Part shown: piece by piece, positions 1 to 5,796 of the stretch
Numbering within the stretch: position 1 is the stretch's first letter
Layout of the letters: every line of letters begins with the position of its first letter
Source of the DNA: DAOUKH01 sp034421515
GTDB taxonomy: Bacteria; Chloroflexota; Dehalococcoidia; SHYB01
DNA: 6,523 nucleotides
Direction: 5' to 3'
Assembly: GCA_034421515.1 (NCBI GenBank)
Contig: DAOUKH010000086.1
Span: 1 to 6,523, forward strand
Made by a program: the position numbers and the translations under genes
Notes under the pieces: generated by a model
What the model was told of the DNA's origin: nothing
Database searches by the model: none
Seen by the model: the letters and a program-made list of their open reading frames with translations, nothing else

Positions 1-1577
1 AAGCGGCCCACCTCCACGCGCGGCAGCGCAGGGAGGGGCAGCCTCCCTGCGGCGCGGACGAGCGGCGCAACCCTCGCCGCCGCGAGCGCGACGACGCCAA
101 GCGCGGCGTAGTAGACGGCGACGAGGACGCGGCTGACGTCGCCCACCTGAACGTTGGAGAAGGCGAGCGCGGCGAAGAGCTGCGTCGTCCACGCCAAGAG
201 GCCGAGCGCCACCCAGCCGCCCCAGGCGAAGAGCCACGCCGCCGGCTCGGAGACCACGCCAATCGCGCCGGCTAGGAGAGAAAACACCAAGGCCAGGGGC
301 AGGATAGGCAGGGCGAGCACGGTCACCGGTATGCCGGTGAGCGCGATCTGGTGGAAGTAGAAGGCGACGGCGGGCCAGGTCAGGAGTGTCGCGGCGAAGC
401 CGGCGACCCCTGCCCGTGCCGCGAACCGCGTCACCGAGTCCAGGACGCCCCCGCCGCCGGCGCCCCACTCGATGCGCTCGGTGATCCACGGCGCCACGAC
501 GACGATCCCCGCCATCGCTAAGAAGCTGAGCTGGAAAGACACCTCCCACAGCATGCCGGGGTCGAACGCCGTCAGCACCAGCGCGGCAAGCATCAAGGCG
601 GTGAGCCCGTGGCGCTGGCGTCCGAAGTAGAGCGCCGCGAGGTAGAAGGTCGCCATCACCGCCGCCCGCTGCGCCGACGGCGGCAGTCCGGCCAGCATCG
701 CGTAGCCCCACACCGCGAGCAGCGGGAGCGCGAAGAGGAGCCACCGGGGCCGCGGCACGAGTCGCCGGGCCAAGGCCAGCGTCATCACCAAGGCCATGCC
801 GACGTGCAGACCGGAGATGGCCAGCAGGTGCGCCGCGCCGGAGTCGCGGAAGCTGCGGACAACGTCGGAGGGAATGTCCGACCGCACACCCACGGTCAGG
901 GCCTGGGCGAGGGATGCCTGCGGTTCGGGCAGCACCCGCGCCAGAGCGCCGGCGATCTCGCTGCGCGCGGTGAAGAGGGCGCGGTCGAGCCAGGGGCCCT
1001 GTCCCGTTCCGTGCAGTTCGATACGGGGAAAGGCCATGACGGAGCCGACGCCCTGCTTGGCCAGGTAGCGGGGGAAGTCGAAGTCGCCGGAGCGCCGCGG
1101 CGCCTCGAGCTCGCCGGACAGCCGGAGGGCGTCGCCTTGGCGGAAGAATGGATGCTCGCGGGCGGCGGTCAAGGGCGCGGGCGGGCGCGCCGTCACCAGC
1201 ACGCGGCCCTCGGCGTCGCGCCAGTCTCCGCCCCCGCGGGCCTCTTGGACGTGAAACTCGAAGCGGAGGGCCGTCCCCGTCCGTTCGGGGTAGGAGTCGA
1301 CGTAGCCGCGTAGCTCGACCGGCGTCCCATGGAAGGCGGCGAGCCCGCCGAGGTCGGAGGCGCCGTCGTGCAGGTCGAAACGGAGGACGCCGATCAGCGC
1401 GCCCACCACCGCCAGGACAGCGAGGAGCCAGCGTCGGCGGGGCGAGGCGGCGGCCGCGAAGAGGAGGGCCGCGAGCAGGGTGCCCGTGGCGCCGAACGCG
1501 AGCGCGGCGGGCAGGCCGAGCTCCGCCCCCAAGAAGACGCCCAGCAGCCAGCCCCCGGCGAGCGCGATGACTCGCAT
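1..1577 (-). CDS. comEC: ComEC/Rec2 DNA-uptake channel protein (partial, C-terminus beyond left edge)
   Basis: This is the polytopic membrane protein that, by family knowledge, conducts single-stranded DNA into the cytoplasm during transformation. My translation of the minus strand from ATG at 1577 is open for 525 codons to the left edge without a stop. Residues 1-65 are hydrophobic (membrane segments). Residues about 80-190 form the soluble N-terminal region (DUF4131-like), ending in a typical DFDFPRYLAKQGV stretch at 166-178. The Competence domain follows, with the hallmark ISGLHVGM at 254-261, GLPPSAQRAAVMA at 297-309 and FQLSFLAMAGIV at 348-359, then several further hydrophobic segments. 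Full-length homologues usually run 700-850 residues and often end in a metallo-beta-lactamase-like domain; that part would lie outside the window. The start follows the comEA stop by three bases in the same frame, so translation is probably coupled. No strong Shine-Dalgarno is visible. The identification is firm; whether the host is naturally competent cannot be told. Confidence 0.96.
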   Translation of the reverse strand, partial: MRVIALAGGWLLGVFLGAELGLPAALAFGATGTLLAALLFAAAASPRRRWLLAVLAVVGALIGVLRFDLHDGASDLGGLAAFHGTPVELRGYVDSYPERTGTALRFEFHVQEARGGGDWRDAEGRVLVTARPPAPLTAAREHPFFRQGDALRLSGELEAPRRSGDFDFPRYLAKQGVGSVMAFPRIELHGTGQGPWLDRALFTARSEIAGALARVLPEPQASLAQALTVGVRSDIPSDVVRSFRDSGAAHLLAISGLHVGMALVMTLALARRLVPRPRWLLFALPLLAVWGYAMLAGLPPSAQRAAVMATFYLAALYFGRQRHGLTALMLAALVLTAFDPGMLWEVSFQLSFLAMAGIVVVAPWITERIEWGAGGGGVLDSVTRFAARAGVAGFAATLLTWPAVAFYFHQIALTGIPVTVLALPILPLALVFSLLAGAIGVVSEPAAWLFAWGGWVALGLLAWTTQLFAALAFSNVQVGDVSRVLVAVYYAALGVVALAAARVAPLVRAAGRLPLPALPRVEVGR

Positions 1578-1580
1578 CGT

Positions 1581-2120
1581 CTAGCGCACCACGACCAGCG
1601 TCCGGAGGGCTTCGAGGGTCGCCGGCCCGATGCCCTCGACGAGCAGCAGGTCCTCGACGCGGTCGAAGCCGCCGCTCACCTCGCGGTAGTCGAGGATCGC
1701 CTGGGCCCGCCGGGGGCCGATTCCTGGCAGCGCCTCGAGCTCGGCGGCAGTGGCGCGGTTGAGGTCGAGCGGAGCGGGAGTCGCCGCCGGTACCGGCACT
1801 GGGTCCAGCCTCGGGATGTCGATGCGCTCGCCATCGGTCAGGCGCGCCGCCAGGTTCAGCGACGCGATGTCGGCGTCGGGGAGCAGGCCGCCGGCGGCCT
1901 CGACGGCCTCGAGCACGCGGTCGCCGCGCCGCAGGTCGTAGACGCCCTCCCGGGCCACCGCGCCCGCGACGTGCACCCGGATCTCGCCGTCGTCCGGCGG
2001 CACCGTGATCTCAATCCCGCCGGACGAGCCCTCGCCGACAACCAGCGCCACGATACCGCCCGCCAGGACGGCGAGCAGCACGGCGATGACGGCAACACGG
2101 AGCGCGGCGGACCAGGTCAT
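1581..2120 (-). CDS. comEA: ComEA DNA-binding competence receptor (SLBB plus helix-hairpin-helix)
   Basis: This 179-residue protein binds double-stranded DNA outside the cytoplasmic membrane and passes it to ComEC. Residues 7-28 form one hydrophobic anchor after a short N-terminus containing a single Arg (R8). Residues 47-103 are an SLBB domain (IRVHVAGAVAREGVYDLR at 47-64, then EAAGG, then an LTDGERIDIP ending). A Pro/Ala linker (104-117) leads to a ComEA-type helix-hairpin-helix at 118-179, opening with LDLNRATAAELEALPGIG and carrying two hairpins, LPGIGPRRA (131-139) and VEGIGPATL (161-169). The length and domain order are those of Gram-positive-type ComEA; Gram-negative versions usually lack the SLBB domain. 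It is the first gene of a comEA-comEC operon. The ATG at 2120 is preferred because it places the hydrophobic anchor at the N-terminus, although its Shine-Dalgarno is poor. Confidence 0.97.
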   Translation of the reverse strand: MTWSAALRVAVIAVLLAVLAGGIVALVVGEGSSGGIEITVPPDDGEIRVHVAGAVAREGVYDLRRGDRVLEAVEAAGGLLPDADIASLNLAARLTDGERIDIPRLDPVPVPAATPAPLDLNRATAAELEALPGIGPRRAQAILDYREVSGGFDRVEDLLLVEGIGPATLEALRTLVVVR

Positions 2121-2146
2121 GGGCGGAGTCCGGGAGCCGGGTCGGT

Positions 2147-2175
2147 ACGCTACAGGGCGCCCTCGAAGGGGTCAA
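2147..2175 (-). promoter_or_regulatory. Candidate sigma-70-type promoter for comEA-comEC
   Basis: On the minus strand TTGACC (2175-2170) matches the -35 consensus at five of six bases. It is followed after exactly 17 bases by TAGCGT (2152-2147), a poor -10 with three of six matches. Transcription would begin near 2140, about 20 bases before the comEA ATG. The good -35 and exact spacing are in favour; the weak -10 is against. Confidence 0.4.
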
Positions 2176-2200
2176 GGGCCGCGTTCGCCGGGAGCGCCGG

Positions 2201-2209
2201 TGCTAGAAT
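2201..2209 (+). promoter_or_regulatory. Extended -10 promoter element upstream of the membrane microprotein
   Basis: TGCTAGAAT combines the TGn extension (2201-2203) with TAGAAT (2204-2209), five of six matches to the -10 consensus. No convincing -35 is seen at 16-18 bases, as is common for extended -10 promoters. Transcription would start near 2216, giving a leader of about 30 bases before the ATG at 2246. The same ten bases, TGCTAGAATG, occur in the likely promoter of the dehydrogenase operon on the other strand. Confidence 0.5.
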
Positions 2210-2245
2210 GGTGTCCCCAACCGCCGCGCCGGGGCCGCAAAGCCC

Positions 2246-2329
2246 ATGCTCACCAAACTCATCATCGTCCTCATCATCGTCCTCGTGGGCTCGATGCTCT
2301 GGCGCGCCTTTCAGCGGACTCGGCGGTAG
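2246..2329 (+). CDS. Putative single-pass membrane microprotein, 27 residues
   Basis: Unrecognised short ORF. It encodes MLTK, then an uninterrupted hydrophobic run (residues 5-19, built from LIIV repeated twice plus LVGSML), then a basic tail WRAFQRTRR ending at TAG (2327-2329). This layout fits a single membrane helix with the Arg-rich C-terminus probably in the cytoplasm. Support for a real gene: an extended -10 element ends 36 bases upstream, nearly every third position is G or C as in neighbouring genes, the peptide is hydrophobic then basic, and a GC hairpin starts 14 bases after the stop. Against it: no clear Shine-Dalgarno (only GGGGCC about 10 bases upstream) and the ORF is very short. 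Its size and shape resemble small regulatory membrane peptides or hydrophobic type I toxins, but no antisense RNA gene is evident and I assign no function. Confidence 0.55.
   Translation: MLTKLIIVLIIVLVGSMLWRAFQRTRR
2258..2281 (+). repeat. Two tandem copies of a 12-base unit inside the microprotein gene
   Basis: CTCATCATCGTC occurs at 2258-2269 and again, identical, at 2270-2281, followed by a partial third copy (CTCGTG). Each unit is four codons, Leu-Ile-Ile-Val, so copy-number change would lengthen or shorten the membrane helix by four residues without a frameshift. Confidence 0.85.
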
Positions 2330-2343
2330 GCGCCTTCGTCCCG

Positions 2344-2360
2344 CGCAGCGGTGGGCTGCG
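2344..2360 (+). terminator. Candidate hairpin terminator after the membrane microprotein
   Basis: CGCAGC (2344-2349) and GCTGCG (2355-2360) form a perfect six-base stem with a five-base GGTGG loop, starting 14 bases after the microprotein stop. There is no T-run after the stem, so a standard intrinsic terminator is not proven. The position is what makes it suggestive. Confidence 0.3.
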
Positions 2361-2430
2361 GCGCGCCCTCCCTCAGTCATCCGATCGTTGCGATATGTGC
2401 CAGCTTGCCTTCAACGACGTACGCAGCAGG

Positions 2431-2475
2431 CCTGTTATGAACCGATGGCTCAAGTAAGCCTATGAAAACAGGAGG
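2431..2475 (+). promoter_or_regulatory. Leader and ribosome binding site of the VOC gene at 2482
   Basis: A perfect Shine-Dalgarno, AGGAGG (2470-2475), sits six bases before the ATG at 2482 and fixes the start. CCTGTT (2431-2436) can pair with AACAGG (2467-2472), which covers the first half of that site. Inside the loop GGCT (2447-2450) can pair with AGCC (2457-2460). A six-residue ORF, MNRWLK (2437-2457), lies in the same loop. The binding site is certain; a regulatory fold is only possible. No clear promoter was found between 2361 and 2430. Confidence 0.5.
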
Positions 2476-2481
2476 CCGGAT

Positions 2482-2865
2482 ATGCGCATTACACACACCA
2501 GCATTTTCGTAAGGGACCAGGAGGAAGCTCTGAAGTTCTACACGGAGACCCTCGGCTTCTTGAAAAAGCAGGACGTTCCCGTGGGGGAATTCAAGTGGCT
2601 TACCGTAGTCTCGCCTGATGATCCGGATGGGGTCGAGCTTCTGCTTGAACCAAACGACAACCCGGTATCTCAGGCATATCAGAAAGGGCTATTTGACCAA
2701 GGCATCCCAGCGGCTTCCTTTGGCGTTACGGACATCGGCGCGGAATATGAGAGGCTGAAGTCGCTGGGCGTAGCATTTGCAATGGAGCCGACAGAGGTGG
2801 CCAACGTCACCATAGCCGTCTTCAACGACACCTGCGGCAACCTGATTCAGGTAGTACAGACGTAG
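2482..2865 (+). CDS. VOC-superfamily (glyoxalase/bleomycin-resistance fold) protein, atypical composition
   Basis: This 127-residue protein has one complete pair of VOC modules. The first beta strand with its His is ITHTSIFVRD (residues 3-12), followed by the helix EEALKFYTETLGF (14-26). VELLLEP (51-57) carries the usual second acidic position, E52. The second module starts near 76 with PAASFGVTDIGAEYERLKSLGV and ends in DTCGNLIQVVQ (116-126). Compared with glyoxalase I-type metal sites, the first His (H5) and E52 are present, but the third position (around A78/S79) is not His and the last is Gln (Q123) instead of Glu. Metal-dependent lyase activity is therefore doubtful, and the substrate is unknown. 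By hand count 340 bases of the gene are about 55% G+C, with AT-ending codons (ATT, GTA, TAT, AAA) rare in its neighbours. This suggests acquisition. It is probably monocistronic, with a strong Shine-Dalgarno, and converges on the dehydrogenase operon. Confidence 0.92.
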   Translation: MRITHTSIFVRDQEEALKFYTETLGFLKKQDVPVGEFKWLTVVSPDDPDGVELLLEPNDNPVSQAYQKGLFDQGIPAASFGVTDIGAEYERLKSLGVAFAMEPTEVANVTIAVFNDTCGNLIQVVQT

Positions 2866-2866
2866 C

Positions 2867-2884
2867 CTGCGACCGGGCCCGCAG
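2867..2884. terminator. Possible bidirectional terminator between convergent genes
   Basis: The 24 bases between the convergent stop codons contain CTGCG (2867-2871) and CGCAG (2880-2884), a five-base stem around an eight-base GC-rich loop including GGGCCC. No T-run follows on either strand, so this is weak; the convergent position is the main support. Confidence 0.25.
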
Positions 2885-2889
2885 CCCCG

Positions 2890-4068
2890 CTACCGCGGCA
2901 GGCCGAGGCCGCGCGTGGCGATGACGTTGCGCTGGATCTGGTTCGTCCCCCCGATGATCGAGTAGGCGATCGAATAGCGCAGCGCGTGGTCCACCGTGCC
3001 GTCGAGGAGCAGATGGGCCCTGTTGGGCGTGTCGCGGTCGACCTGGCCGAAGAGCCCGAGTACCTGCAGAGCGGTGTGCGCGAAGCGCTGCGTCATCTCG
3101 CTGCCGAAGATCTTCAGCTCCGACGCCTCGAAGCTCGGGTTCTTGCCGGCGTTGTAGAGCCAGACGAACCGGTACTGGAGCATGCGGCAGACCCGGATTT
3201 CGACCGCGAACTCGGCCAGCTTGTGCCGCAGCACCCGCACGACCGGGTCGTCGCTCTTGTCCATGCCCCGCTCGTGCCAGAGGACGGTGAGGTCTTGGAG
3301 CATGCGCTCGCCCATCGCGGCGTACTCGACGAACGCGCGCTCGTGGTTGAGCACCGTCGTCGCGATGTACCAGCCTTGGTTCTCCTGTCCGATGAGCGAC
3401 TCTGCGGCGTTCACCCGGCAGTTGTCGTAGTGGACGATCTGCTGCTTGCCCCCGCCGAGGTTGCCGAAGGTCTCCGGGCGCAGCCCTTCGGTGTCGGAGG
3501 GGATGACGAAGAAGCTGATGCCCTTGTGCTTGGGGGCCTCGGAGTCGGTCCGGGCGAGCAGGAAGCTGTACTGGGCCTCCTCGAGGTGGCCGCCCCAGAT
3601 CTTCTGGCCGTTGATGATGTAGTCGTCGCCGTCGCGGACGGCGCGGGTCTGCAGGCCGGCGAGATCGGAGCCGTGGTCGGGCTCGGAGAAGCCCTGGTGG
3701 AACTTGATCTCAGCCCGGGCGATGGGGCCGAGGAACCGCTGCTTCTGCTCCTCCGTCCCGTGTTGCATGATGGCGGGGCCGAGGTAGCCGACCCCGGCCT
3801 CGCGCACGATGACGCGGTGGCGGGCGCTCTCCTCCGAGAAGACGAGCTGCTTGGTGATCGTGGCCTCCTGGCCGCCGTACTCCTTGGGCCAAGCCATCGT
3901 CAGCCAGCCCTTCTTGGCCAGCTTCTTGCGGATGTTCTGGATGACCTTGGCGGCCTCCTCCGATTCGTGCCCCTGCATCCCGTACCAGTCGTCGGGCAGC
4001 TCCGCGCGGAAGAAGTCGCGCACCTCCTGGCGGAAGGCTTCGTCTTCGGGAGAAAAGACAGGGTGCAT
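2890..4068 (-). CDS. Acyl-CoA dehydrogenase, FadE family (downstream paralogue)
   Basis: This 392-residue FAD enzyme is expected to introduce a trans-2 double bond into an acyl-CoA and pass electrons to ETF. The alpha-helical N-terminal domain opens with MHPVFSPEDEAFRQEVRDF. GWLTMAWPKEYGGQ is at 54-67 and MQHGTEEQKQRFLGPI at 101-116. The central beta domain has FSEPDHGSD (127-135), where most relatives read EPxAGSD, and GQKIWGG (154-160). The C-terminal helical domain ends IIGGTNQIQRNVIATRGLGLPR (371-392). The Glu that serves as base in medium-chain enzymes (YEGT) is Gly373 here; Glu243 in NHERAF occupies the position used by isovaleryl- and long-chain-type enzymes. The ATG at 4068 is chosen because it gives the family's length, and GGAG lies seven bases upstream; the reading frame continues upstream to 4422 but overlaps the VOC gene. 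It is the last gene of the operon, about 65% identical to the first. Substrate unknown. Confidence 0.95.
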   Translation of the reverse strand: MHPVFSPEDEAFRQEVRDFFRAELPDDWYGMQGHESEEAAKVIQNIRKKLAKKGWLTMAWPKEYGGQEATITKQLVFSEESARHRVIVREAGVGYLGPAIMQHGTEEQKQRFLGPIARAEIKFHQGFSEPDHGSDLAGLQTRAVRDGDDYIINGQKIWGGHLEEAQYSFLLARTDSEAPKHKGISFFVIPSDTEGLRPETFGNLGGGKQQIVHYDNCRVNAAESLIGQENQGWYIATTVLNHERAFVEYAAMGERMLQDLTVLWHERGMDKSDDPVVRVLRHKLAEFAVEIRVCRMLQYRFVWLYNAGKNPSFEASELKIFGSEMTQRFAHTALQVLGLFGQVDRDTPNRAHLLLDGTVDHALRYSIAYSIIGGTNQIQRNVIATRGLGLPR

Positions 4069-4097
4069 AGGTCGGCTCCGGTGAGGGTGTGGTCGAG

Positions 4098-4526
4098 CTA
4101 CCGCGGCGGGTAGGTCATGAACTCCAGGATATTGCCGTCGGGGTCGCGGGTGTATACGCTCGTCCCGTCGCGCTGTCCGGCGTCGCCCCCGCCCTTCTGG
4201 TCGTAGGGACCGTAGGCGATTTCCGCGCCGGCGTCGAGGATCAACTGCTTGGCCTCCTCGATGGTGCCGTCGAAGGAGAAGCAGATATCGCCGCAGCCCG
4301 GCACCGCCGTGGGGCCCCGGGCGGTGAAGCGCGGGTTCTGCCAGAACTCGGGCGGGTGGACGTTGAGCTTGGCGTTCGGCCCGATCTGCACGGCGAACCA
4401 CTTCGCCTCGCCCGCGCGCCACTCCTCCTCGTACAGGATGGTGAAGCCGAGCCGCCGGTAGAAGTCGATGAAGGCGTCGGAGTCGGCCGTCGGCAGCGAT
4501 ACGTGGTCGAAGCCTTGGACCGTCAT
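4098..4526 (-). CDS. VOC-superfamily metalloprotein between the two acyl-CoA dehydrogenases
   Basis: This 142-residue VOC-fold protein opens with MTVQGFDHVSLPTAD, giving the first metal-ligand His (H8), then the helix SDAFIDFYRRLGF (16-28). KLNVHPPEF (53-61) places His57 at the second ligand position. The second module includes GCGDICFSFDG (77-87), then a long loop with KGGGDAGQRDGTS (111-123), and closes with the classic DPDGNILEFMTYPPR (128-142), in which Glu135 is the expected last ligand. A metal site is therefore plausible, unlike in the VOC protein at 2482. The KLNVHP pattern recalls small stand-alone VOC proteins of the so-called virulence-protein group; the reaction is unknown and it does not look like methylmalonyl-CoA epimerase. 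GGGAGG (4539-4534) lies seven bases before the ATG and decides the start. It is 23 bases downstream of one dehydrogenase and 29 upstream of the other, so it is co-transcribed with both and may act on a CoA-linked or aldehyde by-product (inference). Confidence 0.94.
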   Translation of the reverse strand: MTVQGFDHVSLPTADSDAFIDFYRRLGFTILYEEEWRAGEAKWFAVQIGPNAKLNVHPPEFWQNPRFTARGPTAVPGCGDICFSFDGTIEEAKQLILDAGAEIAYGPYDQKGGGDAGQRDGTSVYTRDPDGNILEFMTYPPR

Positions 4527-4549
4527 TGTGGCGCCTCCCGTCGTCGCGG

Positions 4550-5719
4550 CTAGCGGGGCAGGCCGAGGCCGCGGACGGCGATGAGGTTGCGCTGCACCTC
4601 GCTGGTGCCGCCCATCAGGGTGTAGCCCGGCTGGTAGCGGATCTGCTGCTCGATCCGGCCCGCGAGCGGCGCTTCGCCGTTCGCCCGCTGCACCTGGGCG
4701 TACAGTCCGAGCACCTCGCCCGCCACGTGCATGAACCGCTGCGTCATCTCGCTCCCGAAGATCTTCACCTGCGACGCCTCGTAACTGGGGTCCTTCCCCG
4801 CGCCGTAGAGCCAGATGAACCGGTAGTTGAGGACGCGGCACACCTCGATCTCGACGGCGACCTGGGCCAGCTTCTGGCGCAGGAGCTGGGTGCGGTGGTC
4901 CTGCAGCTTGTCGCGCCCCTGGGCGCGCCACAGGTCCATGAGCTCCAGCAGGAGGCGCTGCCCGTTGGCGGCGTGCTCGACGAAGGCTCGCTCGTGGTTG
5001 AGCGCCGTCGCCGCGATGTACCACCCCTGGTTCGCCTCGCCGACGAGGCACTCGTTCGCGTCGACCCGGCAGTCGTCGTAGTAGACGACCTGCTGGTGAC
5101 CGCCGCCCATGTTCTCGAAGGTGTCGGCGCGCAGACCCGGCGTGTCGGTGGGAATGATGAAGAGGCTGATCCCCTTCGACTTCGGCGCCTCGGGGTCCGT
5201 CCGCGCCAGAAGGAAGCTGTACGCCGACCGCTCGACGTGGCCGCCCCAGATCTTCTGGCCGGTGATGACGTAGTCGTCCCCGTCGCGGACGGCGCGGGTG
5301 GTCAGGCCGGTGAGGTCAGAGCCGGCGTTGGGCTCGGAGAAGCCCTGGTGGAAGTCGATCTCGGCGCGCGAGATGGGGCCAAGGAAGCGCTGCTTCTGCT
5401 CCTCCGTGCCGTGCTGCATCAGCGCGATGCCGAGGTAACCCGTGCCGGCGTCGCGGGCGCTGACCCGGTGGTAGGCGCTCTCCTCGGCGAAGACCACCTG
5501 GCGGGTCAGCGGGGCGTCCTGGCCCCCGTACTCCTTGGGCCAGGCCATCGTGAGCCAGCCCTTGTCGGCCATCATCTGCTTCAGCCGCTTGTTGATCTCG
5601 AACGAGCGGTCCGACTCGTCGTACATGCCGCCGAACCAGTCGTCGGGCAGCTCGGCGGCATAGAAGTCGCGGACCTCCTGGCGAAAGTCCTCGTCTTCAG
5701 GCGAAAAGACCGGTTTCAT
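4550..5719 (-). CDS. Acyl-CoA dehydrogenase, FadE family (first gene of operon)
   Basis: This 389-residue flavoprotein is expected to oxidise an acyl-CoA to the trans-2-enoyl-CoA with ETF as acceptor. It has the usual three domains: N-terminal helices (MKPVFSPEDEDFRQEVRDF; GWLTMAWPKEYGGQ at 54-67; MQHGTEEQKQRFLGPI at 101-116), a beta domain with the standard flavin-region motif FSEPNAGSD (127-135) and GQKIWGG (154-160), and a C-terminal helical domain ending LMGGTSEVQRNLIAVRGLGLPR (368-389). As in its paralogue the medium-chain-type Glu is Gly (G370), while Glu243 of NHERAF is the likely base. The GGTSEVQRN and GLGLPR ending is common in the FadE groups acting on branched, ring-bearing or steroid side-chain substrates, but that does not fix the substrate. 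GGGAG (5732-5728) lies eight bases before the ATG. It is co-oriented with the VOC gene 23 bases downstream. It aligns with the other dehydrogenase without gaps for about 350 residues. Confidence 0.96.
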   Translation of the reverse strand: MKPVFSPEDEDFRQEVRDFYAAELPDDWFGGMYDESDRSFEINKRLKQMMADKGWLTMAWPKEYGGQDAPLTRQVVFAEESAYHRVSARDAGTGYLGIALMQHGTEEQKQRFLGPISRAEIDFHQGFSEPNAGSDLTGLTTRAVRDGDDYVITGQKIWGGHVERSAYSFLLARTDPEAPKSKGISLFIIPTDTPGLRADTFENMGGGHQQVVYYDDCRVDANECLVGEANQGWYIAATALNHERAFVEHAANGQRLLLELMDLWRAQGRDKLQDHRTQLLRQKLAQVAVEIEVCRVLNYRFIWLYGAGKDPSYEASQVKIFGSEMTQRFMHVAGEVLGLYAQVQRANGEAPLAGRIEQQIRYQPGYTLMGGTSEVQRNLIAVRGLGLPR

Positions 5720-5796
5720 CTACAAATCTCCCGCGGCGCGCGGGCCGGCACATACCAGGCGCCCGCCGCCGCCTGCTTTCCAAAAGGGCGCGCAAC

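Noticed and set aside
609..1313. Plus-strand ORF (234 codons) antisense to comEC
   Set aside because: Arg/Gly/Ala-rich shadow. The minus strand encodes the ComEC motif ISGLHVGM and continuous membrane segments.
2385..2417. Inverted repeat TCGTTG / CAACGA upstream of the VOC gene
   Set aside because: Only six-base arms with a 21-base gap and no matching promoter; chance is likely.
1329..2465. Plus-strand ORF (378 codons) across comEA, the start of comEC and the microprotein
   Set aside because: It is rich in Arg, Gly, Gln and Glu with a Ser run, no domain, and is antisense to well-supported comEA and comEC.
2986..4113. Long plus-strand ORF (375 codons) antisense to the downstream acyl-CoA dehydrogenase
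   Set aside because: Its sequence is a low-complexity run of Val, Leu, Ala, Asp and Glu typical of the antisense frame of a GC-rich gene; the opposite strand gives a textbook dehydrogenase.
4069..4422. Upstream extension of the downstream dehydrogenase frame to 4422
   Set aside because: The added residues are Arg/Gly-rich, overlap the VOC gene, and precede a standard N-terminus (MHPVFSPEDE) with its own GGAG site.
4527..5051. Upstream extension of the VOC frame to 5051, which would suggest a fusion protein
   Set aside because: The extension is an Arg/Pro-rich shadow of the dehydrogenase gene; GGGAGG just before the ATG at 4526 marks the true start.
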